DNA from: Hemicentrotus pulcherrimus | Lineage: Eukaryota; Echinodermata; Echinoidea; Camarodonta; Strongylocentrotidae | DNA: 64,000 nt | Direction: 5' to 3' | NCBI GenBank assembly: GCA_003118195.1 | Contig: BEXV01000339.1 | Location: 56,374 to 120,373, forward strand | Part shown: positions 14,745 to 29,700 of the stretch, one piece after another | Layout: every line of letters starts with the position of its first letter | How positions within the stretch are numbered: the first letter of the stretch is position 1 | The notes under the pieces: generated by a model | Seen by the model: the letters and a program-made list of their open reading frames with translations, nothing else | The model's database searches: none | What the model was told of the DNA's origin: nothing | Position numbers and translations under genes: made by a program

Positions 14745-17700
14745 AGGGAGAGGGATAGAGAGAGAGAGAGGGAGAGAGAAAATAGCAAAGACAAAAGAGA
14801 AAGAGATGAGCTGAGGTGATCCGAGGTGAACTTTGTATCGGGACCATGAAATTTGAAGAGGACAGATAATGAAATGCTGTGTCTTTCTGTAGCATGTGAA
14901 ACATTAATGTGTGTGGCAGTATTGTAGTACACATACGTGTAACCAAAAATGGTGAACAAACTCATTAAAACAGTGGATTTCATATACAGCTCTCCTTACT
15001 TTTTTCTTTAACCCCCTCCCCTAATTTGAATACAATTTTTTTTAAAGATTCTTTGGTCCAATGGCCCATTTGGGGGGAAAGTAGGTCAAATTTGACATTT
15101 ACAACTTGTTTCACTATCATAGATATTTGGTTTTACAGCCAAGGTTGTGCCTTTTGGGAGAAGTTGAAATTTTATTGCAAGGAGCCTTTAGATCTGAATA
15201 CCACAGAAATTGTAGTGATATTCATAACCATATCTTTCAGATTATTAAAATTTCCCCACAAATGGAATGGATGAATGCTTCAGGGTTCTTGTGTATTCAT
15301 CTTTACATGTGCAATTCTTACATTGATTTACAACCAAGAAATATTAAAGGGAAGGCCTTGAAAATAAATATATTATGGGTGTAGATTGGCCCCCCCCAAA
15401 AAAAAAAACAAACTAAAAAACAACAACAACAACAACAAACTGCTACTGATCTTAATATTTCTACTCAGATCTCGAAAGAAAATCATATCAAGTTTGCAAT
15501 GAAAAAAAAAAAACAAAAAATAATAATTTGCAACATATCCTGAATTCTTAAACCGGGGTGAGAGTACCAACATATTACATTATCTATATAAATATAAAAC
15601 ATATTATAATATGGTAGACATGCCTCTATTTCTATATGATTTTGTTCATTTGGCCTTTCCTTTAGACTATGCCCATTTTTAATAATGTGAAGGCTTTGCA
15701 ATGTTGATCATGATTGAAACTATAAAGCTTATACTTATAGCTGTAATGCTAACATGTACATACATAATTAGACTATACTGTCTACAGTAGATGTTCAAAT
15801 GTAACAATGAAATTAAAATACTCTCATTCATAATTTTTGAAGGTACATGTAGATAACGTATTCCACCCAAAGGGGTTGGTCATGACTTTCATTTTCATCA
15901 TATCCAGGTTCACATATCATCAAATTCAATTTGCTTGGAGTTCCTTTCTCGTAATTCTTCTTAAAACCTTTTCTCAACACCTGAAAATCCAAGAGAAAAA
16001 CTTCCCAACCATTTACCTAAATACAATAACAAGCACACATGTGCTCTCAATCAGAGAGCTTTTTGAACTTCAAATCTCCTCCGAATTGTTGAAGGAGGTG
16101 ATGGTTTTTTCTGCTACACTTACTCAAAAACTACTCAGCCAAGTTCACTTGTACGAGCCTTCTTAGTCATCAGGTTATGTTCACATGAGCCTAATGCTAA
16201 TGTGCATAACTAGCATGCAACCTCTTTTATCTCATAATACTAAGTTTATCTCTGGTGCTGTTCAGATAAATCAGATACTACAAACTTCAACTGCAATGAG
16301 ATTTGAAAGAATATATATTCCTACTTGAAAACCAAATTTAATCTAGGGATTTAATATGTTGATAGTGTCTAGCAAATTCTTACTAGAGTACAGATCAACG
16401 TATGGTAAGTACTCACCACCAAAAGATATGTGTATAAAGCACAATATCACAAGGCACAGACATTTGCACAATGAAAATCACATCAAGACAAGTGAAAGTG
16501 CTTTCTACTTTACCAAAGGTGTTTTTGGCATTTTGATGATAGAATCTGTCTTCGCTGATTTTAATTTTTGATCATTCTTGCAAGCTTCTACAATAAAATA
16601 AATCCACCTACATGTACCGTACATTGAAAGCAAGGCTTGCTAAGTCATACTATCAATATTTCTTGAGCAACAGACCAAAGCCAAACAAGTTGTAGCCTTC
16701 TAAACATATCCTTAGTAAAAAGCTCATGGCCCGGCTCCCACTAGGGAGCTGCAATACATGTATCAATCGGCAGCTTGTAACCGTTCGGCTGCATTAGTAG
16801 GGTACTCCTGCAGTAAATTGGTCGGTTAAGAGACCGCTACCCCTCCTATCAAACTCAAGGTGAAGGTGACGAGACACTTGGGGGATTGAGGGAAAGTGGG
16901 AAGCCTTATAGATTGAGATGGGAGAAAAAGTGGGAGAGGGAGAGAAAGAGAGAGAGAGAGGGAGAGAGAGATAGAAGGGGGGTTGTGAGGAGAGAAAAAA
17001 AAGACAGAGAGACTTCGGCTGCGTTCAGAAAACCACTTTTTAACTAGAATCAGAAAAATTAACCGCTGATAAAAGTTGTGTATTCAAAAATCAATTAAAG
17101 TCCTGCATTCATACCTTTCTCACTCTACAAGGCTATCACACACAGTTATTGTGTGCGTGTGTGTTATCAGAGAGTATTATTATTTTTTTTAAACACGTTT
17201 CAAAATGCATCTTTTTTTTGCATTTCAGATCAGCAATCTCAGCTACATTTAAATTTGCAAATAGTGAAAATGCATGAGTGCAAGTCAATGTTTTAGATAA
17301 GATGGGTTCGAACTAAAACAAACTTGGCCCAATTTCAATACATTGACCTAAGGGGGGGGGGGGGTAACCTACAAAATTATGAATTTGTAAAAATTGAATT
17401 TAATAACTGAAATATAAAATGTGAAAAATGACAATGTCATATTGACTTAATATCTACTGAAGATATATTTTCTTGGTGCATCTACAGTGATATGTATTCA
17501 TAAAAGTGTACTAACTTTAATCCAGGTTAAAACACATCAAAACAATGTGAGCTAAGGGTTACATGATTTATGAAACACTAGATATCAACCTCTTCCACCT
17601 GCACATGTTACCATCATTCTTTGACTAATTATGAAAATCACTTGGCACTCCACTGATGTACACATCTGTGGAGTTAGTGGAGCAAGATTGAACTTAATCC

Positions 17701-20700
17701 GCTTTTATGAGTACAGGCTTTGAACTTTAGTACAGCTGTATGGACCTTAATGTCTCCTCATTTCAGCCTATACCATTTGACCATCAACCAATCTGTTATA
17801 GCTCACCTCATTCTCGCAACCTACCATCTTACATTCGACAAATCTGTTCTAACTCATTTAGTTCTCCAATTCTCCCAATCTACATGTACCATCTCCCTTT
17901 CAACCAATCCATTTTAAACTCATTGCTAGCTCCCCTCATATTCTGCGGATCTGTTCTAATCATTTGCAAAGTAGTACCCATCCATCAAAGATTCCATCCA
18001 GGTATTATGCTAGCTTTCCTTCCATCCATCTTTCTACCTTCATCCTCATTTTCTAATCATCCACCGTTCCTCCACCCTTCATCCATCCCGATCTTCACTT
18101 GGCTGTACCGCGCAGACTGTTGTCATTACGAACCCCGACTCAAAACGAGGTTTCTGCAACGCCTAGGGACTAGCCTCCAATAATCCCTGCCATTCCCAGT
18201 ACTGTGCACATTTGTCAACAAATTTTCTCCCTCCATTAACAAGAGGTCAAAGGTTGTTCAGCTGACAAGACCGCCAAAACTCCCACGCTTGACATATCTA
18301 TATTTATCTCCTACCTGTCCTCTTCGACCCAATCATGTTGCCATACTTCACTGCTCATCCTAAGTCCTAACAATAAACAAACAAAACAATATCACTCTTT
18401 TCCCTTTTAACATTATAATCAGGACATCTATGTACCTGTACATGCCCACCACACAAAATTAAAAAGAGAAAAAGTTTAATAACATTTACTCTGAATCATG
18501 ATCTCTACTAGATACTCAAAAGAACAATTTTCATTCTAAAAAGAAATGACTTTGAATGTGATTGGCTTTTTATTATTTCTTTTTGTGTGTGGTGCTTATT
18601 TTTAAATTCTGATTTAGACTATTGAATAAAATACGCTTTCATTTATTCCCTAGAGCAGTGAACAAATTTTCTCCTCAGATACAGTATGAATTAGAACTGA
18701 ACCAATTAATCGTCAGTGAATGCACTTTGTTTGTATTGCTTCTTATAACATATTATACAGAGGGTTGAAATTTGTCAACCGGTACTTCTATTCACATGGA
18801 CAGAGAAAAGATATAAAATCTAAAGCTTCTAAGTGTATTTTGAACATGTGAAACTGTGTGATGCCTTAGCAGCGGAGCAAAGAGATGAGTAAGAGAGATA
18901 TCGATGATATTAAGAGATGTAACTAGGAAACCTAAATAAGCCATGTTTCTTACAACTCTTCTTAGCAACGGATACTACATCTGAATTGTACAAGCGTCTT
19001 TCCTTTCAAGCTTTTCTTTTCTCCCCCGCATTTCCTTGTAATCTGTGCTAGATTGAACTTTGACTTGTGACTAACTAATCTTTCACTTAATATTCTAGAA
19101 GCATTAAGTCCGTATTCGGGTAAATCCCACCAAGATTGGCCTAAAAGCTTCCAAATTTCAAATGGAAGACCAAAAGAGTGCAATACTTTCCCTCTCCAAA
19201 AATTATGCAAATCCAAATGCAGCAGATTTTTTAGGGCAAGTTAGAGATACATGCGGTTTTTGAGAATTGAAATAGAATATAAGAAAGATTGGTGTACATC
19301 ATATACTTCAAAACAATTGCATGGATCTGAGAAGTATCTTGTTCCGTTATCCTTTCCTCCTTGGTATCATCTATCTGACCTGATAACATCTCATCAGATT
19401 CACTACCGGTATTTGTAGCAATGGAGATCGGAACAAACACGATGGTCTTCACATAAACAACACATACACTCTACATACAGGGCAATGCAAATCTTAAGAA
19501 ACTCTTTTTAGATTCATAAAGATTACATGCCAAATTCCAAGTTTCTATGTAATGCAAGATAAAAAGAGGGCTTTATCAGCATTGATCCATTTTTGCATGA
19601 GATATAAAGAATGTTTCAAATCACTTTCTGACATATCTGATATAAATCGAAACTGATTCTCTCTCTTTCATCTCTAGCCGTTGTGACCCTTCAGGCAAAA
19701 CACAGTTTTCTCTCTTCTCTCTTCTACTACAGTCAGGGTGGTGGTGGGTACATGGTCTTCTGTGCTAGGACATTCACAGATGACACCTACAATAATACAA
19801 TTTCCTACAATGGAGTCTGGTATAATTTGGAGCTTGGTTTCTATATGATGGGTGCAATAATGCCCCCCTACCATGGGCATGGGGGTGTCATGCTGGGCCT
19901 TTCCCACAAAATGAGGACTAGAAGACATGGAGTAAGGTGTGGGCCTGCCACTTACTACAACAGCTAGCTAGACAAAACAATGAAGAAAGCTAGACCCTGG
20001 CAGGCTTACCCCTGTCCTGGCTTCTAGCTAAACTCTTCTTCCCTGTTCTATATTCACCTTTTCACATTTACGGCCTACATGTTCAATGGAGCCGGCACAC
20101 TAACCTTATTTCTAGGTCTTTAAACAAAAAAACCTATTTGATGAAATAAGGGGAATAAAGGGAAACGGCAACTTGGCCATCAGTTACTTTCATCAAAAGA
20201 ATAGAAATAAAGGACAAACAAAAATTTGAGGAAAATCCCACAAAATTAAAAAAAAAAATCTTTTAAATTCTAAAACTTGTGATCAATCAAAAAGATATGG
20301 GCAAATCCATTATTTCCCTCCTCTATTTTGCACAAAAATACAATTTATTTTCATTTTACTTCAAAGAAAATATTATTGTAAGTTGTAGTATCTCTTTGGT
20401 TTAATCAATCAAAAAATTCTCTTACTGTTGATGGTTAAACAAGAAATCTCACATTTGTTTCATGCACCTTTAAACTTAAAGAGAAGGATGAGTTCTGGGA
20501 AGAGGTGAAAAATAATTTGTGAACTTTATCATTCTTATTATGCAAGTGTGGAAGAACATCAGATAAGACATGTTCCCTGAAAAGCATGGCTCTTCAAATG
20601 CCTTCANNNNNNNNNNNNNNNNNNNNNNNNNNNNNNNNNNNNNNNNNNNNNNNNNNNNNNNNNNNNNNNNNNNNNNNNNNNNNNNNNNNNNNNNNNNNNN

Positions 20701-23700
20701 NNNNNNNNNNNNNNNNNNNNNNNNNNNNNNNNNNNNNNNNNNNNNNNNNNNNNNNNNNNNNNNNNNNNNNNNNNNNNNNNNNNNNNNNNACCTTGCAATA
20801 CACACAAATTCTTATATGCTAGATGATCAACCTTTTCTGGTCGATTCCACACCGTTTTTTTCACAATGCAATCGCATGACCAGAACTCAACTTCATCTTT
20901 AACGCTCAATTATATTTTTCAATGTAAATATTCTAAACAAGAAATGATTCTTCTTCAATTTTCCACCACAGAACATGTGTAAAATAATCAACAGGACATG
21001 CATGCTAATTAATACATTATGATTTGCTACTTCCAATGAATGCTGGGGACAAGCCTAAACATCTAGACACATCCCATATCCAACCAGCAACTTGGATAAA
21101 AGATGGTTTTTCCAGAAATGTGTGTTTTCATGGTCTATCTGAACCATTAGGTGCTGGTATTAGTCCATATTGTCTTTGTTCTTGCTTAGTGAAGCATGAC
21201 TAATGTATAGGATGGGAGAGTCCCTCCTATCACACTCAATGGTGGAGCTCATACTGAGTGAGGTACGTACAGTAGCAGGCCTCATGATAAAGGGTCCCCA
21301 AATGAAAATAATGTCCTATGCCTTATTAGAACAATGATTGAATGATAGAACAAAGTCTTTAATTTCCTGTTTCATTGTCAAAACAACATTGCTTAAAGCA
21401 ATACATGATTAAAAGCAATACATGATTAACGGCAATCTCAAGTTCAACAAACATTACAGCAAATGTTTTAATAGCTAAAATGAATGATATCTACAAAATA
21501 AATTACTTATAAGCTGTAAGCTACTCTGTAATGAGTAAGATAAAACATTAAAGAAATATGGAAATTCATCAATGACAGTTAATAGTCCCCACCCATTTAC
21601 ATTATAGGAAATCTTTCCATAATGAACAAAATTTCAAATTCAGTCTACCGGTAGCAACTTTTTTATTGTTTGTTTTTGTTTTGTTTTGCACACACAGAGT
21701 AGCTACTTATGAAAATGATGCATTGTAGTAAAAACTAGAATTTTTCTTGAGATTTGTAATATGTCATAAAGGGAATAATCATTTAACTTATTTTTAAGGT
21801 GCTACATTAAAAGAATTGTCATAACTGCAAGCAAGACTAAATTCCCAGTCACTTCGTTGGACCAGTTCATGCTAGACCGATCCACTAGACCGCTCCAGTG
21901 CCGTGGTAAGGTTCATTTGTCTTCACACTCATCGCAATTTTCAGTTGTGTATCAACACTCCCTGTTAGACTACTATAACATAGATCGGTCTAGTGAAAAC
22001 CAGTCCAGGAAGTGAATAGGCCTGTCCTCATCAATAACCAGCTAATTTGCGTATTCATCAGCCCGCAGTTGCAATTAGCGGGATATTCGATCGAGATAAT
22101 CATCACAAGATAACTTAGACTAGTTTGCGAAATATCCCGCTATTTGTCCGGTGCTTCTTCACCAGCCTGAAGACTCGCACTATGCGCAAACGCTGAGCAA
22201 AATATCTTGAGCTAGTGTTTCGAGCTGATGAAAACAGGATTTGTAACTTTGGGCTTATTTCTCATTTCAGAAAGAGCGGGCTTTTTGGCAATCTCGAGCT
22301 GATGAAGACATACTTTATGAGAATGGGGTCCCAGTGACCACCTTACCATATGGTTCGCTGATGACAAAAGCATGTGTGCATGTCTGATTTTTAGATTACA
22401 GTTTTCTACTTGTTGTTAATGAGAAAATAAATCACATCTTCTAATTAGCTCTGGATTCTTTCATAAATGTTTCATGGATAGTGTAATCTTTCAGACTGCT
22501 TTCAAACTATCTCCAAGCCCAGTTTTAGATCAGTAAACAACATACCGTATACGAAGGTATGAGAGGACAATTTTTTTTTTAGTAATTTGTTAAACCCCTC
22601 CCCCCCCCCAAAAAAAAGGTTAACAAATACTTATCCTCCTATCTTTAACGATAAAATCTTTATCTAATTTTCTCTAACCTTACTTGTTATCCATTTCTCT
22701 GATTTTTATGTTCCCACAAAAAAAAAAAAAAATCTTTTCGACTGAGCTAGCCTCTAACTTAATTTTCAAGATACTAGTAGAGTAACAGTAATGTTTGTGG
22801 TTGTTATTTATTTTGCAGACTGTCATCTTTTGAGCACACCTCATTACCCTCCGACCAGAGGTTTTAAACCAATCACATTGCCAAATTCATATGGTTCTTA
22901 ACAAAAAGCCTGATTTGAGGCAGAGTGCAATCTTAAAAGGTGTTTCTGCAAACATCCATTTAGGGGTCTTCTAAAACTTATCATAACTATATTAATATGA
23001 ATATAATAACCACCACTTCCTATATTATACTATAATGTAGGCTTTTAACTATTATCTACTTTTTAGTTTTCCACAAAATGTGAAAATGAAATTTCTCCTG
23101 GATTTGAAACCTCATGGTTATAAGTTCTCATGTTTACACATTAGCCATTAAAAAGTATCAGAGAATGCCATTAAAAAGGATCAGAGAATAACGTTAAAAA
23201 ACAATCATATTCATTACAGGGATATGGTAGCTTAAGTACCTACTATTCTAGCAGCATCCAAAACATGGAAACATGTGAATAAACAAACAAATAATACACA
23301 AACTAGCTCTCGTTGAAAGGCCATCATTTCAAGTTATCTACATTATAAGGAAATCATATTCATAATTAAGCTATTAAACATCTAAAGGAAATACATACTG
23401 AGAGCTCTTTCTTATGCGTATCAATAAGTTATTTACAGACAGGATCTGGCTGTCTAAAGAGAAGTCTTTTTTAATTAATATATCATAAACACAATGATGG
23501 ACCGTCGAATAGGATATATCAGAAATGCAAATATAAACATCCTCTTTGTATTTATTCACCAGTTTGTATAATATTGGCACATACTACTACTACAAAAATT
23601 ATAATAACATTTGAAAAAACAATGAGCACTTTTTGAAAGAGCTTTGAATTCAAAGGGGCAATAGTACTTAGTCGAAGCAAGAAATAGACAAGGAAAAGAC

Positions 23701-26700
23701 CTTGCAATATATTAAAGGTAAAGACCAGTATTGGAAACGCCCCAATTTCAAAAAATTAAATGGAAGCTCTCATTACCAATCATGTGAAAGAATATGTTTT
23801 GACTAATACATGATGATAAAAAATTTGCCGGGAAACCGCCTACTAATTCATATATTTGGTAAATTTGTTTCTCTCATGGTCTGTGAGAGATATAGGGTAG
23901 TCCCATATACATCTTTCTGTGTATAGTGCTTGTAACTTTACGAAGAATGGGCCAAATTTCTTATCATTTTGATGATTCCAGAACCTTGCAGATGCTAGAT
24001 GCTACATGATCAACCATTTCTGATCGATTCCACAACGTTTCTTTCACAATGCAATCGCATGACCATTACTGGTCATTACCTTTAAAGACAAGTGCAGTAT
24101 AAAACTAAAACAATAGGATTTCTACAATTTGATGGAATAAACATCAACTTAACACATTGGGATGTCACCAAACCCAAAGTGATAAATCTAATGAATTAAT
24201 GATTTTTGACACAAGAGACTTGGTTTTTGACAGAGATACCTGCAGATGACACAGAGTAATGAAGGTCTAATGAATGATGGAAAGCAAAGGGGATCACCGT
24301 GGTGTTTAAATACACATGGGATAGAGACAAAACATATGTCGCTATAAATATGCGGTTAACAATATCTGGTCAAGACCCGAGCGTCAAGATCAGGTATGCA
24401 ATCATGGGACGCAATACCATCTTTTTGGTGTTTTCTCAAGACGATACGTCTGCTGGAACTTGTGGCGTGGCGACCTCTACTGTCGGGAGAATCTCACGTT
24501 TCGTAGCCTCCATGAAATTGGCATAAACCGTTAATTTCCTCACTAAATGTTAAGAGAGTTCGCCGATATGCACCGGAGAGTGGCAAAGATCTGCTTTTGC
24601 CGCTTTTTAATTCAAAATGGAAGCCCAAGAGAAGGTTTTCTTGGTCTTCATTTCCCATCCAAGTAGATTATAGAATGTAGGATTGATTAGACGAACACTT
24701 CATAGACCCATCCGTAGGGGGCAGTGACAGGTTCCTTAGAAAGAAACTCTGGATGGCTTTATTACTTTACAATGAATTATTCATTTACTCAATCTAAAAT
24801 GAAATCATTTTCAATTTTTTCATTTTCTGTCTTCTCATACTGCTAATTTTTTTCCTGTCTCCCATTTTCTTACAAACATACCGTACATGAGACCACTTAA
24901 CAAGTATTGAATCATTGTTCTGACCATTACCATTGTTAAAAGAGAGGCATTCTTTTATATCATATTGAATGCCATATTTGTAAACAAATCAAATATTGAT
25001 TGGATAGGGGAAATCAAATTTCACTCTTCATAGTAGAAAGAAAAATTACAATTTTGAATTTTAAGAATTGCAGGTCAACATAGCAGAAACAAGGCAAACC
25101 TGTAACATTCTCTGATAATCTAATTGAGTTTGATTGAATACAATTTAATGAACTCTACACAAATACAAATATTACACACAAAGGAAAAAAAATATTGCCA
25201 GGTGCTGTTCCAACTCTTTGTGATGACAGTCATTACAAACTTGTTCAAACTCTTTGATCTTTTCTGCTTGCTGGATTCAAGAACAGTTTGTAGAAAATAG
25301 ATTTCAATTGTGATTTTTCTTTCTTTTGAGCTACCCAGTTTATTGTAGGAAAAAAGAGCAGTGGGGGAGAGGAAGGTAGCTTCTAAGAGCTCCGAAAAAT
25401 GTGAGTGAAATCCTTAAGGATCAGAAGGACTTAAGATACAGACTGTGAGGTGTGAGTTCAATAGCAACCAAACATATTTCTCTTCATCTTTCTCTTCACA
25501 TCAGTTACCTACTGCTTGTTGTGATGCAAGCGAACAACAACTCTCTCTAACAACCTTCTATGATTACTATATCCAACAAAAATTCTTCTTTCTAATAACT
25601 GCTCTCAAAACTAATAAATTGTTGGTGAAATAATATTGCTCTCATGTCATGTATTAACAATTCAGCTTTTAAAAATCTCATCTGATTCTGTGTGACCCAT
25701 GAGTTTACGTCATCATACCAAAAAATAGGGACTGTTTCTTTTAAACTCTAAACACCAATCTAGAGCTCTATATAGCTGGGGTTGAAGGCGGAGAAACTCT
25801 GCTGTATTCTGTCTTCGCAATATTAACACCTCCCTGCTTATTTTTGTATTCAATATCCGTGAAGGATTTGTAGCTGCTCTAAAAACTAGGTAACATGATT
25901 CATCAGAAAATAGAGTAATGCATATTGGAAGCAAATGCCGGATAGTTCAGTGGAAAGGGAAATTAAAGACTTTGTGTAGTAGGTTGAAAGAAGACAATCA
26001 CTTAAGCCTACTGCTGAGCATGTTATGTCCTTTAAGATTTTGGCCTATGTGTCACCCGTAGGGAACGAAAGACTGGATTTCTGATGTTCTACTTTTCCGG
26101 CTCCCCACAATTAAGCATATATTCCGTCACTCAATGAGACATTATGCCTACCCAATCTTTCCTGTTGTGTGTCTTTGTCCTGCAGGCATGCATGGGAGCC
26201 AGGCTGCTAGAGTATCCAGAAATCTGCTTTCTCCTTTACACAAATATCACAGGGTTTTCATGTCATGTTTTTCTGGATTGCTTTCTTTATATCAATTGTT
26301 TTACCCAAAATTAAGTTTTAATGGTAGGCTAATATACAAGCCTCCTATCTGTAAGATACATTGTAGAGTGGTTCAAGAATATAATTATCTAAATAGTTAG
26401 AATTTTCTTGTGGAATATTCGAAGTTAAGAAACTTATAAGAAAAAGGTAAAGTGTACATAAACACCAGCAATGACAGACAACTAGTATTATGCTACCTTG
26501 GTACATGTAAAATTGTTAGATTGTAATCCCACTTCTTCACATCACAGATTCATTGAACAGAAAATTGAGAAAGGAATCATATGAATTAATTCTAGGAGTT
26601 ATAAAGCAAAAAAAACTTAAGTTATGAAACAGCTTAAAACTGGGAGACAGACAGATGGAGGGAGAGGGGGAAGAAGGAAAGAAAGAGAGAGAGAGGGAGA

Positions 26701-29700
26701 GGAAGAGGGGAGAAAGAGAGAGAACAATGCAGATGCAGAGAGAGAGAAAAAAAAAGAGATGGAGAAACAGGGAGGAAGAGAAAGATGGAGTCTAAGAGAG
26801 AAAGAGAGAGAATGAGAGAGGGAGGAGCGGCACAAAAAGTATGAGTGAAATAACTAATAACATAAGAGATGTTCAGTTCAAAAATAATTAAAAAATAAGC
26901 CAAAGTAAATGAAGAGCAGAGGGAAGTAAGGAATAGAGAGAGATGAAACATTGCCATGTAGCAAGAGGATGAAAGTTCAAGATCACAGCAACACTGGCAA
27001 GAGAAAAGACGGATCTTAGGCGATTGATTGATTTCACTGCAACAGGTGTACGTTTGATCTACCGCTGGGCTAGGAGAGGCTACTAGAGGTGATAAGACAG
27101 TCTACTAGACGTGCAAGGGTACAAGTAGGGCAACCAATCTACCGCTTGGCTAGGAGAGGCTACTTCAGGTGATGGGGTGCAATCATGGACCTACTATGAT
27201 AGGTCGTCCATGGTGCTAGTAGGGCAACCAATCTACATGTACCACTGGGCTAGGAGAGGCTACTAGAGATGACAGGGTACAAGTGGGGCAAACAAGCTAC
27301 CGCTGGGCTAGGAGAGGCTACTAGAGATGATAGGGTACAAGTAGGGCAACCAATCTACCGCTGGGCTAGGAGAGGCTACTAGAGATGACAGGGTACAAGT
27401 AGGGCAACCAATCTACTGAATCTGATCATTATAAAGGGTTTGGAAAGTATAAATGTAGGTGTGATACAGACATGATTAAGGTTGAAGATGGAATGGGTAA
27501 ACCATTCATCTTCATATAGTTACTTTCAAAAGGATCTAAATTTAAAATTTGAAATTAAGAAAACAAATATGCTATAGAATGATATGGGTTTGTCTGGCAG
27601 GTAAATGTACATGTGGATAATAATGTTTTTCAGAAATGATTTTTGTATTAGTTAACATCTTCTACTCTTGGAAATTCTATCATAAATCAACCAAGTGAAA
27701 ACAAAAGACAATTAATTATTTAAAATATAAACAGTAATGTATTAATCAATTATTTCTCAGAATTCAAAGTGGAAAACAAATTATATGTCCACTCATCCCA
27801 TACTGCTACACAATATTATTTTTTTATTTCACTAGGGAGATGAAAATGTTTACCTTCCTTCCAACAGAAAGGGGAAGGAAGGAAAAAAAGAGTGAATGAG
27901 AATCTATGAGAGAGAGAGAGAGAAAGAAACAGGGAGAGCAAAATGCTACCTAAAACTGTTCCTCATCTTTGCAAGAGACACCATGCCGTAGCCTTAGGCA
28001 TCTCCTAGCCCACAGCATTGAAAACATGGTGGAGAATTCATAATGGGTGAAAAGCAGGCCAAACTGAAGGCTCTACATAGCGAGCAAGCAGGCAGGCTAG
28101 AGAATCTTATCAATAGTCAGCTTTCTCTCAGGCTCACAGCAGAAGTTGCCCTCGGGCAAATGCTGGCCTGGCATTGGGTTGCCCAACACACTAAGGTTAT
28201 TAACTTCTAGGCCACCATGCATAAGAAAATCACTTATATCTGCATTTGCTACATCACTTAAAGCGGAAGTCCACCCTGATATTTAGTCGGTTTCAATAGA
28301 AGCAGAAAAATAAGACAAGCAGGTCAGTGCAAGTTTGAGCAAAAACCGATTAAAAATAGAAAAATTATGATTTGCCCTGTACTAAAAAAAAATAAATATT
28401 AAAATCATACATTGATCCTAAATATAATTATGGCAATTATGTTTTTATTTAACCTCTGTTTGAAAAAAAAAATCTATTCCATCATCATAAACTAATACAA
28501 TGAGAGTTCATGAAATTTCTGTATGGAGCAAATTAGAGAGGAGCGCACAATATGCGTTAATGTTGCCAATTTGTGTTTCACTTGTGAGAACTTCAAAAAT
28601 GTGTAACTTTCATTTTTTTCCCCCCTTCTATTATTACCGACCCAATATCAGGGTGAGCTTCCCCTTTTCATATTATAACATCTATTGGAGGTACATGGGT
28701 TTTTCTTTGTCAACAACAAACTATACAAAATAATAAATTTTTAAGAGGATAAATAATTTGGATGCTTGACCCGAATCCATTGATGATGAATATAAAATGA
28801 TTGATAAAAAGTTATAACAAAGAAACAAAAGCAATATCAATACACTACCTGTTTTAAAACTGGTAGATACCAGGTTTAAAATTATCAAATATCAAATTGA
28901 ATTTTTTCATTTTAACTAAAAATTTGTAGGTGGAAAAGATTACATTACAGGGAAAAAAATCAATTAGAGCCAAAGGGGACAGATATGAGAAACGGACAGA
29001 TGTGGATGGAAACAAGAGGGAGGAAGTGTAGAAAGATACAAAAAAAAAAATAGAGAGCATAAGAGAAGGGAGAGGGTATGAGAAAGAGGAAAATGGAGAG
29101 AGAGGACAGTGGATATGTGTACACACGCACACACACATGCAGTTTATAAATCCATTTCTAACCATCTAACAATATCACAAGCTTTATTAACAAAAAAGGT
29201 AATGGAACACATTTTTAATCCTATTCACTTAAAAGTGTTAAGACAAGAAAAATGAATAAAGGAATTAACAAAAAAATATATTTTGTGTATAGGGGATATT
29301 AAGAAAGCAGAGAGTTCTAGTGAAATAGATGGGATGAAAGTCTACAGGGCAGAGAGTATGGTAGATTGACAGAAGAAAATAGTGATTTCGGAGAGAGAAC
29401 GGAGAGAGATTAATAAAGTGAAGACAAGGGAAGATTGGACAAGGCAGATGATTAGAAATGCCCAGAGCTATTTTGATTCAAAATGCACTAGGTTGTTATC
29501 TAGCAAGATCATTTTGTGATTACAACCCTCATATTATTATTCTGTTCAATACATGGGTTGAATCACTCATAAATAGAACCTCCTCGGGTGACAAACATAC
29601 CCCACCCTCCCCACTTTACACACACCCACACAAAACCACTCACTCTCACACACACAAACACACACACACGCAGGCACGCACGTATGAACAGATAAATCAT

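Noticed and set aside
17740..18183. 147-codon plus-strand frame
   Set aside because: No recognisable domain, lies in a degenerate repeat of about 80 bp, and has no splice context.
20476..20909. Frames crossing the N run
   Set aside because: Unknown bases were translated as open; the flanks are TIR element sequence.
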